Source: Streptomyces chartreusis NRRL 3882 (GTDB taxonomy: Bacteria; Actinomycetota; Actinomycetes; Streptomycetales; Streptomycetaceae). Taken from it: 64,000 bases of DNA. Position 1 is the first letter of the stretch; each line of letters opens with the position of its first letter. Position numbers and translations under genes: made by a program. The notes under the pieces were generated by a model that saw nothing but the letters and a program-made list of their open reading frames with translations, did no database searches and was not told the origin of the DNA. Below are positions 41,129 to 50,041 of this stretch, one piece after another. Location: contig NZ_LT963352.1 in the NCBI RefSeq assembly GCF_900236475.1, positions 7,427,001 to 7,491,000 on the forward strand, given 5' to 3'.

Positions 41129-42508
41129 ATGCGCAGAGCCGAACAGCCGTCCCGCAGAACCGTCCTGGCCGCCGCGGTCACCGCCGCCGTCGCGGCGGGC
41201 ACGGGTCCGGCGGCCGCCGACACCGAGGAGCCCATGACGACCGACACCGCAGAGCCCACCCGCGAGGTCCCGGTCCGGACGGTGGACAACCGGGCCTGGA
41301 CGTCGTACGGCGACTGGCGTGGCGGCACCGCCCGGGGCACCCGTGCCGTCGCGGGCGCCCGCCCGGGCGTGGTGATGGCGAGGCCCGCCGGCACCACCGG
41401 CTACACGGACCCGCACACCGGCACCACCGCCCGCTGGGAGTACGGCACCTGGACGTCCCCGGCCCACCGGCTCGCCGTCCCCGCGACGGAGGCGATCGTC
41501 TCCTGGAACGCGGACACCCCGGCCGGCACCTGGATCCAGGCGGAGATCAAGGCCACCTACACCGACGGCACCAGCACCCCCTGGTACGTCATGGGCCGCT
41601 GGGCGTCGGGCGACCAGGACATCCGGCGCACCTCGGTCGACGACCAGAGCGACGGCAAGAGCACGGTCTGGACCGACACCCTGGCGATCGACGACCCCTC
41701 GACGGGCCTGCGCCTGGCCTCCTACCGGTTGCGCCTGACCCTCTACCGCAAGCCCGGCACCAAGGCCACGCCCACCGTGTGGCGGCTCGGCGCGATGGGC
41801 TCCGACGTACCCGACCGGTTCACCGTCCCGGCGTCCGTGCCCGGCCTCGCCGGGGAACTGGCCGTCCCGCGCTACTCGCAGGAGATCCACAAGGGCCAGT
41901 ACCCCGAGTACGACAACGGCGGCGAGGCCTGGTGCAGCCCGACGTCCTCCCAGATGATCATCGAGTACTGGGGCGGCCGGCTCACCCGGGAGCAACTGGC
42001 CTGGGTGGATCCGTCGTACGCCGATCCGCAGGTGTGCCACGCGGCCCGCTTCACCTACGACTACCAGTACGCCGGCTGCGGCAACTGGCCGTTCAACGCC
42101 GCCTACGCGGCCACGTTCAAGGACCTCCAGGCCGTGGTCACCCGGCTCGGCTCGCTCACCGACCTGGAGACGCTGATCGCGGCGGGCATCCCGGCCATCA
42201 CCTCCCAGTCCTTCCTGAAGGAGGAGCTGACCGGCGCCGGGTACGGCACCGCCGGGCACCTGATGACCGTCATCGGCTTCACGGCCGACGGCGACGTGAT
42301 CGCCAACGATCCCTTCTCGGAGACCAACGAGGCCGTGCGGCGCGTCTACCGGCGGCGGGAGTGGGAGAACATCTGGCTGCGGACCAAGCGGTACAACGCC
42401 TCCGGCAAGGTCGTCTCCGGCACCGGCGGCGTCTGCTACCTGTACTTCCCGGCCCACCCGAGTGCAGCCCAGCGCAAGGCGCTGACGGCCGTGGGTGTGC
42501 GCGTGTGA
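41129..42508 (+). CDS. Tat-exported C39-like peptidase
   Basis: The 459-residue protein begins with a twin-arginine signal (QPSRRTVLAAAVTAAVAAGT, cleavage after about residue 35). A beta-rich domain follows (GDWRGGTARGTRAVAGARPG; residues about 50-250). A papain-like C39_2 domain then carries the catalytic Cys in NGGEAWCSPTSSQMIIEYWG, His in AGHLMTVIGFTADGD and an Asn/Asp in VIANDPFSETNE. The mature enzyme should be extracellular; its target is unknown. Upstream are two direct ACATGTGTGC repeats (41029 and 41057). Confidence 0.88.
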   Translation: MRRAEQPSRRTVLAAAVTAAVAAGTGPAAADTEEPMTTDTAEPTREVPVRTVDNRAWTSYGDWRGGTARGTRAVAGARPGVVMARPAGTTGYTDPHTGTTARWEYGTWTSPAHRLAVPATEAIVSWNADTPAGTWIQAEIKATYTDGTSTPWYVMGRWASGDQDIRRTSVDDQSDGKSTVWTDTLAIDDPSTGLRLASYRLRLTLYRKPGTKATPTVWRLGAMGSDVPDRFTVPASVPGLAGELAVPRYSQEIHKGQYPEYDNGGEAWCSPTSSQMIIEYWGGRLTREQLAWVDPSYADPQVCHAARFTYDYQYAGCGNWPFNAAYAATFKDLQAVVTRLGSLTDLETLIAAGIPAITSQSFLKEELTGAGYGTAGHLMTVIGFTADGDVIANDPFSETNEAVRRVYRRREWENIWLRTKRYNASGKVVSGTGGVCYLYFPAHPSAAQRKALTAVGVRV

Positions 42509-42599
42509 GCAAGCTCTCGGCCGCACATGCCGCTCCCGGTGGCAAGGTGGAGAGAACCTCGGGAGAGGTCCGTCCGCACCACCGAACCTGCGAGAAGCC

Positions 42600-42740
42600 A
42601 TGACCGCGCATTCAGCCACCGCAGCCGGCGTCCGCACCGGCGGTCCTCAGGACGACGGCCCGAAGATCGTCGAGCATGTCGTGGGCTGGACCCTCGTCGT
42701 GGTGGTCGCGATGCTCGTGACCCAGCTCGGGCTGCTGTGA
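42600..42740 (+). CDS. SCO1431-family small membrane protein
   Basis: The 46-residue protein starts at ATG 42600 with TAHSATAAGVRTGG. It has a conserved hydrophilic block DDGPKIVEHVVGWTLVVVV that leads into a single hydrophobic helix ending TQLGLL at the C-terminus. This matches the actinobacterial SCO1431 small membrane protein family as I remember it. No function is known. It follows the C39-like gene by 91 nt and precedes a TetR gene. Confidence 0.85.
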   Translation: MTAHSATAAGVRTGGPQDDGPKIVEHVVGWTLVVVVAMLVTQLGLL

Positions 42741-42838
42741 CCCGACACGAGGTGCTGTGACCTGATCCACGACCCTGCTTTCCGGCCTGCCATACTGCGG
42801 ATGTCCCGCCTCGCCGCCCGTTGGAACCAGGGTCGAAA

Positions 42839-43495
42839 TTGAATATCAGTCCACAGCCTGCCGCGCGTCCCAGAGCCCGCGGTACCGAGCGCTCCCTGGC
42901 GCGCCGTGCCGAACTCATCGCAATCGGGCGGAGGTTGTTCGCCGACACGTCCTACGACGCCCTGTCCATGGACGACATCGCCCGGCAGGCGCACGTCGCC
43001 AAGGGGCTGATCTACTACTACTTCCAGTCCAAGCGCGGGTACTACCTGGCCATCATCCAGGACTCCGTCACCGACCTGGTCACCCTGGCGGCGAGCGGAC
43101 ACGAACTGCCCCCGGTCGACCGCGTCCAGCGCACCGTCGACAGTTATCTGCGCTACGCCGAGCACAACCAGGCCGCCTACCGCACCATCGTCAGCGGCGG
43201 CGTCGGCTTCGACACCGAGGTGCACGCCATCCGTGACGGCGTGCGCGAGGCCATCGTCGCCACCATCGCCGAGGGGGCGTACGGCCGCGCCGACGTCACC
43301 CCGCTGGCGCGCATGGGCCTGCTCGCCTGGGTGTGCGGCGTCGAGGGCGCCACGCTCGAATGGATCGACCGCCCGGAACTGCCCCGCCGGACCATGTGCG
43401 AGCTGCTGGTGAAGGGCCTCGGCGGAGCCCTGCGCGCGATCGAGGACCTCGACCCCGCCTACCCGGCTCCGGAGGCCGCCCGCCAGGGCGCGTGA
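42839..43495 (+). CDS. TetR-family transcriptional regulator
   Basis: The 218-residue protein has a basic tail, then the TetR HTH (RRLFADTSYDALSMDDIARQ, then AHVAKGLIYYYFQSKRGYYL, residues about 30-75) and an all-helical ligand domain. The GLIYYYFQSKRGY motif is typical of the family. The start is a TTG: 42839 (AGGG 9 nt upstream) is preferred, and 42821 is also in frame. The convergent chiD gene lies beyond a strong bidirectional hairpin. Its target may be itself; I identified no operator. Confidence 0.85.
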   Translation: MNISPQPAARPRARGTERSLARRAELIAIGRRLFADTSYDALSMDDIARQAHVAKGLIYYYFQSKRGYYLAIIQDSVTDLVTLAASGHELPPVDRVQRTVDSYLRYAEHNQAAYRTIVSGGVGFDTEVHAIRDGVREAIVATIAEGAYGRADVTPLARMGLLAWVCGVEGATLEWIDRPELPRRTMCELLVKGLGGALRAIEDLDPAYPAPEAARQGA

Positions 43496-43497
43496 GC

Positions 43498-43533
43498 GGG
43501 GGCGGAGGGATCCGTCACGGTCCCTCCGCCCCC
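43498..43533. terminator. Bidirectional hairpin between tetR and chiD
   Basis: Arms 43498-43510 and 43521-43533 pair over 13 bp with a 10-nt loop, between the tetR stop (43495) and the chiD stop (43547). Confidence 0.8.
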
Positions 43534-43546
43534 GGCTCGCCCAGGC

Positions 43547-44812
43547 CTACTTGATGGCCTTGATCAGCTCACCGTTCGCCGTGTCGCCGCTCAGCTCCCA
43601 GAAGAACGTGCCGCCCAGCCCCTGCTGGTTCTTGTAGTTCATCTTGGTCGCGATGGTCGCCGGGGTGTCGTAACTCCACCAGTTGTTCCCGCACTTGGCG
43701 TACGCCGTGCCGGCCACCGTCCCCGTCGCCGGGCACTTGGTCCTGAGCACCTTGTAGTCGTCGATGCCCTGCTCGTACGTGCCCGCGGCCGGGCCGGTCG
43801 CCGTGCCGCCCGGCGCCGACCGGGTGACGCCGGTCCAGCCGCGGCCGTAGAAGCCGATGCCGAGCAGCAGCTTCGAGGCGGGGATGCCGAGGCCCTTCAG
43901 CTTCGCGATGGTCGCCGAGGCGTGGTTGTCCGCCTTCGGGATGCCGGAGTACGAGGTCAGCGGGGAGTGCGGGGCCGTCGGGCCGACGGCGTCCCAGGCG
44001 CCGAAGTAGTCGTACGTCATCGGGTTGTACCAGTCGACGTACTGGGCGGCGCCCGCGTAGTCCGCCGCGTCGATCTTGCCGCCCGGGGTGGCGTCGGCGG
44101 TGATCGCCGCGGTGACGAGGTTCTTCGAGCCGAACTTGGCGCGCAGCGCCTGCATCAGGTTCCGGAAGGCCGCCTTGCCGCTGGTGTCGCAGGTGGCGCC
44201 GCAGGCGTTCGGGTACTCCCAGTCGATGTCGACGCCGTCGAAGACGTCGGCCCACTTGGAGTTCTCGACCAGGTCGTAGCAGGACTGGGCGAAGGCGGCG
44301 GGGTTCTTCGCGGCCTCGCCGAAGCCGCCCGACCAGGTCCAGCCGCCGAATGACCACAGGACCTTGAGGTTCGGGTGCTTCTGCTTGAGCTGGCGCAACT
44401 GGTTGAAGGTGCCGCGCAGCGGCTGGTCCCAGGTGTCCGCCTCGCCGTCGACGGACTCGGCGGCGGTGTAGGCCCGGTCGGTGGCGGCGTAGGCGTCGCC
44501 CATCGTGCACTTGCCGCCGGTGACGTTGCCGAAGGCGTAGTTGATGTGCGTGAGCCTGGCCGCCGAGCCGGACGTCTCGATGTTCTTGACGTAGTACTTG
44601 CGGTCGTAGGTGCCCCATTCGGTGAAGTACCCGATGACCTTGGAGCCGGCGGCCGTCGCGCCGGGAGCGGCCTTCGTACCGGCGGCGGCCTCCTGAGCCG
44701 AGGTCGCCGCGTTGGCGGAGGCGCCCGCGCCGGCCAGCAGACCGGCGCCGAGGACGGCGCAGCAGGCCGCGGACACGATGGCCCGGAAGCGGGAGTGGTG
44801 GGGGGTGTGCAT
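43547..44812 (-). CDS. chiD: Secreted family 18 chitinase
   Basis: The 421-residue protein has a Sec signal (FRAIVSAACCAVLGAGLLAG, cleavage likely after ASANAA), a short linker, and a GH18 barrel with the catalytic DGVDIDWEYP motif (general acid Glu). The VLWSFGGWTWSGGF strand, QYVDWYNPMTYDYFG and the terminal GGTFFWELSGDTANG are also present. No chitin-binding module is present. Organisation and position match S. coelicolor ChiD (SCO1429, from memory). A DasR element lies at 44888-44903, so N-acetylglucosamine control is expected. Confidence 0.92.
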   Translation of the reverse strand: MHTPHHSRFRAIVSAACCAVLGAGLLAGAGASANAATSAQEAAAGTKAAPGATAAGSKVIGYFTEWGTYDRKYYVKNIETSGSAARLTHINYAFGNVTGGKCTMGDAYAATDRAYTAAESVDGEADTWDQPLRGTFNQLRQLKQKHPNLKVLWSFGGWTWSGGFGEAAKNPAAFAQSCYDLVENSKWADVFDGVDIDWEYPNACGATCDTSGKAAFRNLMQALRAKFGSKNLVTAAITADATPGGKIDAADYAGAAQYVDWYNPMTYDYFGAWDAVGPTAPHSPLTSYSGIPKADNHASATIAKLKGLGIPASKLLLGIGFYGRGWTGVTRSAPGGTATGPAAGTYEQGIDDYKVLRTKCPATGTVAGTAYAKCGNNWWSYDTPATIATKMNYKNQQGLGGTFFWELSGDTANGELIKAIK

Positions 44813-45143
44813 CCGGTGTCTCCTCGTGGGGAGAGGGAACGCGTGCCGTTTGGCATGAACGCGGTGAATCGGTGGAGCGAAACAGTAGGAGGACTAGACC
44901 AGTTCGGTCAATGGTGCGGACCAATTTCGCCCGTCGGGGAGCACTCGGGTATTTCTTGAAGTGAGCGGTCGTTAACTGGTGACGAGATGCCTCCGATCGG
45001 GCATACTCACAGCGCAGAGCCGCTGGTCAGCAGCTTCCGAGACCCGGGACTGCAAGCATCGGCCAGGCACCAGAACGACCCGGCGGCGCCGCCCCCACCC
45101 ATGGGCCCGTCCGCCAGTGCCCGACAGGGAGGAGAGCGTCGCC
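44813..45143. other. Divergent promoter region of chiD and the acyl-CoA dehydrogenase
   Basis: There is no gene. Besides the dre site it holds a candidate plus-strand promoter for the dehydrogenase, GTGACG (44979-44984) with 17-nt spacing to CATACT (45002-45007). Confidence 0.45.
44888..44903 (-). promoter_or_regulatory. DasR response element (dre) upstream of chiD
   Basis: The minus strand reads ACTGGTCTAGTCCTCC, matching the dre consensus ACTGGTCTAGWCCA-type half sites over 13 bases. It is 76 nt upstream of the chiD start. A further GGTCCGCACCA sequence on the minus strand (44914-44924) resembles the chitinase direct-repeat elements. DasR repression of chitinase genes through such sites is well established in Streptomyces. 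Confidence 0.75.
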
Positions 45144-46316
45144 ATGCCCGACCGCGCCCCGCAGCCGGTGGACCGGCAACTGCCCACGGAGGAGGCCCGG
45201 GACCTGATCTCGCTCGTCCGCGACATCGCGCAGCAGGAGATCGTCCCCAGGGCGGCCGAGGAGGAGGACGCCGGCCGCTTCCCGCGCGAGCTGTTCACCC
45301 TGCTCTCGCGCTCCGGCCTGCTCGGCCTGCCGTACGACTCGGAGCACGGGGGTGGCGACCAGCCCTACGAGGTCTACCTCCAGGTCCTCGAAGAACTCGC
45401 CGCGGCCCGCCTCACGGTCGGACTCGGCGTCAGCGTGCACTCCCTGGCCTCCTACGCGCTCGCCGCCTACGGCACCAAGGAGCAGCAGGTCGAGCACCTG
45501 CCCGCGATGCTCGGCGGCGGCATGCTCGGTGCCTACTGCCTCTCCGAGCCGCACTCCGGCTCGGACGCGGCCGCCCTGCGCACCAAGGCGGTGCGCGACG
45601 GCGACGCATGGGTGATCACCGGCACCAAGGCCTGGATCACGCACGGCGGGATCGCCGACTTCTACACGGTCATGGCGCGCACCGGCGAGGAGGGTCCGCG
45701 CGGGATCACCGCGTTCCTGGTACCCGGCGACGCGCCGGGGCTGAGCGCCGCGCCGCCCGAGAAGAAGATGGGCATGAAGGGCTCGCCCACCGCTCAGGTC
45801 CACTTCGACGGCGTACGCGTCCTTGACGACCGGCGCATCGGCGAGGAGGGGCAGGGTCTCGCGATCGCCCTGACCGCGCTCGAGTCCGGGCGGCTCGGCA
45901 TCGCGGCGTGCGCGATCGGCTTGGCGCAGGCGGCGCTCGACGAGGCGCTTTCGTATGCGACGGAGAGGCGTCAGTTCGGCAAGCCGATCGCCGACTTCCA
46001 GGGGCTGCGCTTCATGCTCGCCGACATGGCGACGCAGATCGAGGCGGGCCGGGCGCTCTACCTGGCGGCGGCGCGACTGCGGGACGCGGGCCGGCCGTTC
46101 GCCCGGCAGGCGGCCATGGCCAAGCTGCACTGCACCGACACGGCGATGCGGGTCACCACCGACGCCGTGCAGATCCTCGGCGGCTACGGCTACACCGCGG
46201 ACTTCCCGGCCGAGCGCTACATGCGTGAGGCGAAGGTGCTCCAGATCGTCGAGGGCACCAACCAGATCCAGCGGATGGTCATCGCCCGCCATCTCGTGGG
46301 TCCAGAGGGACGCTGA
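45144..46316 (+). CDS. Acyl-CoA dehydrogenase
   Basis: The 390-residue flavoprotein has the acyl-CoA dehydrogenase N-terminal helices. The FAD/substrate signature AYCLSEPHSGSDAAALRT is followed by GTKAWITHGGIADFYTVMA, the middle beta domain, and C-terminal ESGRLGIAACAIGLAQAALD, YATERRQFGKPIADFQGL and LQIVEGTNQIQRMVIARHLV, with the catalytic Glu before GTNQIQ. It oxidises an acyl-CoA to the enoyl-CoA; the chain preference is not readable. ATG 45144 follows GGGAGGAG. Its 3' end overlaps the small minus-strand gene by 38 bp. Confidence 0.92.
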   Translation: MPDRAPQPVDRQLPTEEARDLISLVRDIAQQEIVPRAAEEEDAGRFPRELFTLLSRSGLLGLPYDSEHGGGDQPYEVYLQVLEELAAARLTVGLGVSVHSLASYALAAYGTKEQQVEHLPAMLGGGMLGAYCLSEPHSGSDAAALRTKAVRDGDAWVITGTKAWITHGGIADFYTVMARTGEEGPRGITAFLVPGDAPGLSAAPPEKKMGMKGSPTAQVHFDGVRVLDDRRIGEEGQGLAIALTALESGRLGIAACAIGLAQAALDEALSYATERRQFGKPIADFQGLRFMLADMATQIEAGRALYLAAARLRDAGRPFARQAAMAKLHCTDTAMRVTTDAVQILGGYGYTADFPAERYMREAKVLQIVEGTNQIQRMVIARHLVGPEGR

Positions 46317-46527
46317 ACTGGTCGAGGCCCCGCCAGGGCGCCGAGAGCCGCATCCACTCCGGGTCGTGCCGGCCCGGGAGGGTGCGGCCGCGCTCGGCCC
46401 AGGCCCGCATCAGGTCACGGTAGATCGGCGGGTCCTGATAGCGCGGCGCGGTCGGCCGAACCGATTCTGCGGGTGGCGGGACGAACAGGAGGCGTTGACG
46501 CCCGGTCGCTGAGGAGATGGGGGTCAT
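46279..46527 (-). CDS. Small conserved hypothetical protein
   Basis: The 82-residue protein begins MTPISSATGRQRLLFVPPPA and contains the block YRDLMRAWAERGRTLPGRHD followed by PEWMRL. I remember similar short proteins (DPPIY...GRTLPGxxDxEW) widespread in Streptomyces. It has no cysteine or membrane segment. The last 38 bp of the frame are antisense to the acyl-CoA dehydrogenase end, so the C-terminus is constrained by overlap. Function unknown. Confidence 0.65.
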   Translation of the reverse strand: MTPISSATGRQRLLFVPPPAESVRPTAPRYQDPPIYRDLMRAWAERGRTLPGRHDPEWMRLSAPWRGLDQFSVPLDPRDGGR

Positions 46528-46607
46528 ACCAGGGCAACGGGACAGAGGCCGGACAGGTCACCCCAGGGCGGAATCGGGCGTGCGTTCAGGGATCCCGACG
46601 CACTGAT

Positions 46608-46642
46608 CCCGCACCACGGCGGACTGAGAGCCGTGGTGCGGG
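46608..46642. terminator. 13-bp hairpin
   Basis: Arms 46608-46620 and 46630-46642 are perfectly complementary with a 9-nt loop. It lies just downstream of the minus-strand gene ending at 46685. Confidence 0.75.
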
Positions 46643-46684
46643 GCAGTCACGGGGATGGAGCGAGCGGGCGAAGAGGGTCCGCGC

Positions 46685-47119
46685 TCAGGCCGCTTGGCGG
46701 CGCATGACGGGAACCCTGATGGGGCGTGAGCCCGGGCCGCCGACGTGCGAGAAGGGCTGGGTTCGCCAGTCGAGTCCCTGAGGGAGCGTCAACAGCAGAG
46801 CGGTGTCCTGCTCCTGAGGGTCGACGGACTCGTCAGCGGGCCGGGCCTCCGTGGCCCTGCGGCCGGTTCCGGCACAGACCGTGAGTCCGAACGGGTTCCA
46901 CGGCGAGGCGCACAGCGCGTGCTCCGGCAGGACCTCCTCGTCCGCCAGGAGGGCGATGGGTTGTGCGCAGTCCGGGCAGACGACCCGGTACATCTCGAAC
47001 GTGTCGTAGGCGTCGAGTTCGTCGTCGAAGGTGTCGGGTTCGACGCCCTCCGGCTCGGGCTCGACGACGAGCTGCTGCCGCTTGGGTGCGGTGCGACCAG
47101 GGCGCTTAAGACTCTGCAT
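46685..47119 (-). CDS. Conserved hypothetical protein with CxxC motif
   Basis: The 144-residue acidic protein begins MQSLKRPGRTAPKRQQLVVE and contains a CxxC and two further cysteines (YRVVCPDCAQPIALLADEE, ALCASPWNPFGLTVCAGTG), consistent with a small zinc-ribbon-like fold. The C-terminus is LPQGLDWRTQPFSHVGGP. ATG 47119 has GGGGAG upstream. It is divergent from the Lrp/AsnC gene. I know no function. Confidence 0.7.
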   Translation of the reverse strand: MQSLKRPGRTAPKRQQLVVEPEPEGVEPDTFDDELDAYDTFEMYRVVCPDCAQPIALLADEEVLPEHALCASPWNPFGLTVCAGTGRRATEARPADESVDPQEQDTALLLTLPQGLDWRTQPFSHVGGPGSRPIRVPVMRRQAA

Positions 47120-47387
47120 TGGGTTCTCCCCCTCGGGCTGGGCCGTATCAGGCACTGCGGCCTCGACCACAGCAAGCACTTCCCGTCCCCCCTGGGCGGT
47201 AATCACGAGAACATTACGGAGACTGTTCGAGCCCTGTGGCGTTCGTCACATGCCGCGCGCAGGTGCCCACCGCGGTGGGTTTGTCCCCCGGACGGCTGAC
47301 GGCCGACGCCGGCCAGATCACGAACCGGCCATGGCCCGGGCCGCTCAGGTATCCGAGGAGATCAACGGCACTGTAGGTTCTTGCGCC

Positions 47388-47828
47388 ATGGAGGAGCTGG
47401 ACCGACAGATCGTGCAGCTGCTCGTCAAGGACGGGCGGATGAGCTACACCGACCTGGGCAAGGCCACGGGCCTGTCCACGTCGGCCGTGCACCAGCGGGT
47501 GCGCCGGCTGGAACAGCGTGGCGTCATCCGCGGCTATGCCGCGGTCGTCGACCCGGAGGCCGTCGGTCTGCCCATGACCGCGTTCATCTCGGTCAAGCCC
47601 TTCGACCCCAGTGCGCCCGACGACATCGCGGACCGCCTCGCGGACGTGCCCGAGATCGAGGCGTGCCACAGCGTCGCCGGCGACGAGAACTACATCCTCA
47701 AGGTGCGCGTCGCGACGCCGCACGAACTGGAGGAACTGCTGGCGCGAGTGCGCTCGTTGGCGGGCGTGTCCACACGGACGACGGTGGTGCTGTCGACGCC
47801 GTACGAGGCGCGGCCGCCGCGGATCTGA
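47388..47828 (+). CDS. Lrp/AsnC-family transcriptional regulator
   Basis: The 146-residue protein has an N-terminal HTH (MEELDRQIVQLLVKDGRMSY then TDLGKATGLSTSAVHQRVRR) and the RAM domain with the conserved EACHSVAGDENYILKVRVAT loop that binds amino-acid effectors. ATG 47388 is chosen from family alignment; an in-frame ATG at 47331 adds 19 non-conserved residues, and neither has a good ribosome site. It is a second Lrp-like regulator, distinct from that at 16746. Confidence 0.88.
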   Translation: MEELDRQIVQLLVKDGRMSYTDLGKATGLSTSAVHQRVRRLEQRGVIRGYAAVVDPEAVGLPMTAFISVKPFDPSAPDDIADRLADVPEIEACHSVAGDENYILKVRVATPHELEELLARVRSLAGVSTRTTVVLSTPYEARPPRI

Positions 47829-47856
47829 TCGCCGGGGCTCCCTTTTCGGCCGTTGT

Positions 47857-47890
47857 GCCTCACCCCTGTTCAGAGTGGTCGGGGTGAGGC
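47857..47890 (+). terminator. Hairpin between Lrp/AsnC and the amidohydrolase
   Basis: Arms 47857-47866 and 47881-47890 form a perfect 10-bp stem with a 14-nt loop, ending 15 nt before the amidohydrolase start. Confidence 0.65.
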
Positions 47891-47905
47891 GCGAGACTGG
47901 TCCTC

Positions 47906-49507
47906 ATGAGTGAGTCCAGTGCCCCGCCCAAGACCGTCCTGCTCCGTCGCGGAGAGGTTCACAGCCCCGCCGATCCGTTCGCGACCGCGATGGTCGTGGA
48001 GCGGGGGCAGGTCGCCTGGGTCGGTTCGGAGGGAGCCGCCGACGCCTTCGCGGACGGGGTCGACGAGGTGATCGACCTGGACGGTGCGCTGGTCACTCCG
48101 GCGTTCACCGACGCCCATGTGCACACCACCGCCACCGGCCTCGCGCTCACCGGCCTCGACCTGTCCGCCGCCCCCTCCCGCGAGGCCGCACTGGCCCTCG
48201 TACGGGACTTCGCCGCCGCCCGGCCGCACGACCGAGTGCTGCTCGGGCACGGCTGGGACACCGCCCGCTGGCCCGACGGCCGGCCCCCGACGCGTGCCGA
48301 ACTCGACGAGGCCACCGGCCACCGGCCCCTCTACCTCAGCCGGATCGACGTCCACTCGGCGGTGGTCACCACGGCCCTGCTCGACATGGTCCCCGGCGCC
48401 CCCCGCGAGGACGGGCCGCTCACCGCCGATGCCCACCACGCCGCCCGCGCCGCCGCGTTCGCGGCCGTGACGCCTCAGCAGCGGACCGACGCCCAGCGCG
48501 CCGCCCTCGCGCACGCCGTCTCGCTCGGCATCGGCACGATCCACGAGTGCGGCGGCCCGAAGATCTCCTCCGCCGACGACCTCACCGACCTGCTGCGCCT
48601 CGCCGCCGAGGAGCCCGGTCCGCGTGTCGTCGGCTACTGGGCCGAGGAGGACGTGGCCAAGGCCCGGGAACTGGGCGCGGCCGGCGCCGCGGGCGACCTG
48701 TTCGTCGACGGCTCCTTCGGCTCGCACACGGCCTGCGTGCACCAGCCGTACGCCGACGCCGACCACACGGGCCGGGCCTATCTGGACACCGCCACCGTCG
48801 CCGCCCACGTCGTGGCCTGTACCGAGGCGGGCCTCCAGGCCGGCTTCCACGCCATCGGCGACGCCGCGGTGGACTCGGTGGTCGAGGGGGTGCGGGCCGC
48901 CGCGGAGAAGCTCGGTCTCGCCCGCATCCGGGCCGCCCGCCACCGGATCGAGCACGCCGAGATGCTCACGCCCGAGACCGTCGCGGCCTTCGCCGAACTC
49001 GGTCTCACCGCCTCCGTCCAGCCCGCCTTCGACGCCCTGTGGGGTGGCGAGGACGGTATGTACGCCCAGCGGCTGGGGGTCGAGCGGGCCCGTACGCTGA
49101 ACCCCTACGCGGCGCTGCTGCGCGCCGGTGTGCCGCTCGCCTTCGGCTCCGACAGCCCGGTCACGCCCCTCGATCCGTGGGGCACCGTGCGAGCCGCCGC
49201 CTTCCACCGCACGCCGGAGCACCGCATCTCCGTGCGCGCCGCGTTCACGGCGCACACGCGCGGCGGCTGGCGGGCCGTCGGACGGGACGACGCGGGCGTC
49301 CTGGCGCCGGGCGCGCCCGCCGACTACGCGGTGTGGCGGACCGCCGAACTCGTGGTCCAGGCCCCGGACGACCGGGTCGCCCGCTGGTCGACCGATCCGC
49401 GCTCCGGCACCCCGGGACTGCCCGACCTGACCCCGGGCCGCGACCTGCCCGTCTGCCTGCGCACCGTGGTGGGCGGACACACGGTCTTCGTACGGCCGGG
49501 CGAGTGA
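47906..49507 (+). CDS. YtcJ-like amidohydrolase
   Basis: The 533-residue protein belongs to the metal-dependent amidohydrolase superfamily, YtcJ/LAF3 group. It has PAFTDAHVHTTATGLALTGL (metal HxH), a central GWDTARWPDGRPPTRAELDE, later GFHAIGDAAVDSVVEGVRAA, a catalytic H in ARHRIEHAEMLTPETVAAFA, and C-terminal AFGSDSPVTPLDPWGTVRAA (metal Asp) followed by GAPADYAVW. The substrate is unknown; family members act on amides, formimidoyl or amino-sugar-type compounds. It starts 77 nt after the Lrp-like gene, with a hairpin between. Confidence 0.9.
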   Translation: MSESSAPPKTVLLRRGEVHSPADPFATAMVVERGQVAWVGSEGAADAFADGVDEVIDLDGALVTPAFTDAHVHTTATGLALTGLDLSAAPSREAALALVRDFAAARPHDRVLLGHGWDTARWPDGRPPTRAELDEATGHRPLYLSRIDVHSAVVTTALLDMVPGAPREDGPLTADAHHAARAAAFAAVTPQQRTDAQRAALAHAVSLGIGTIHECGGPKISSADDLTDLLRLAAEEPGPRVVGYWAEEDVAKARELGAAGAAGDLFVDGSFGSHTACVHQPYADADHTGRAYLDTATVAAHVVACTEAGLQAGFHAIGDAAVDSVVEGVRAAAEKLGLARIRAARHRIEHAEMLTPETVAAFAELGLTASVQPAFDALWGGEDGMYAQRLGVERARTLNPYAALLRAGVPLAFGSDSPVTPLDPWGTVRAAAFHRTPEHRISVRAAFTAHTRGGWRAVGRDDAGVLAPGAPADYAVWRTAELVVQAPDDRVARWSTDPRSGTPGLPDLTPGRDLPVCLRTVVGGHTVFVRPGE

Positions 49508-50041
49508 TCTACGGGGGTGGCGCGCACGCGATCGTGCGCCGCGCCCCTTGCGCGCGACCTGCGCATCCTCCGCACTGACCAGGGCTTTGTCATAAAACGC
49601 CCAGGTCAAACGGCTGTTGACAGGCGGCCGCAGGAGGCCGGTAGGTTCGGCCGAGTCCACCACCGGACGCCCGACCGGGGAACGTCCGCGCACTCGCCGC
49701 AGCGCCGCCGGGTCAGGGACGGTGTGCCGCACCGGGGCACCGCCACTGGGAGCCAGGCTCAGGCCGGCGCGGCGCCGAGGCAGCGTTCCGGCCGGTCGGG
49801 GAGGTGCGACCCCGGGTGGGGCCCGGTGCTCAGTAGACAACGGCTTTCGGTCGATCCGCAGCCAGCGGGTCCCAGGTCGGCCCGAAGGGCGCCGGGCCCC
49901 CATCCGCCGTACGCTCGCGCCCGAAGGCGCATTCTTACCCGCGTCTTGCGGATTCGACACCACCATTCGAACGTCCTGTCACGTCATCGCAGGCCGGGCG
50001 CACTATGGTGGACCCCTGCGTACGGACATGAAGGGGCATCA
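49508..50041. other. 534-nt intergenic region before ppm1
   Basis: No convincing gene lies here. A promoter-like pair TTGACA (49617-49622) and TAGGTT (49642-49647), spaced 19 nt, would start transcription about 390 nt before ppm1. A TATGGT-type -10 lies near 50004. It may hold a long leader or a small RNA. Confidence 0.4.
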
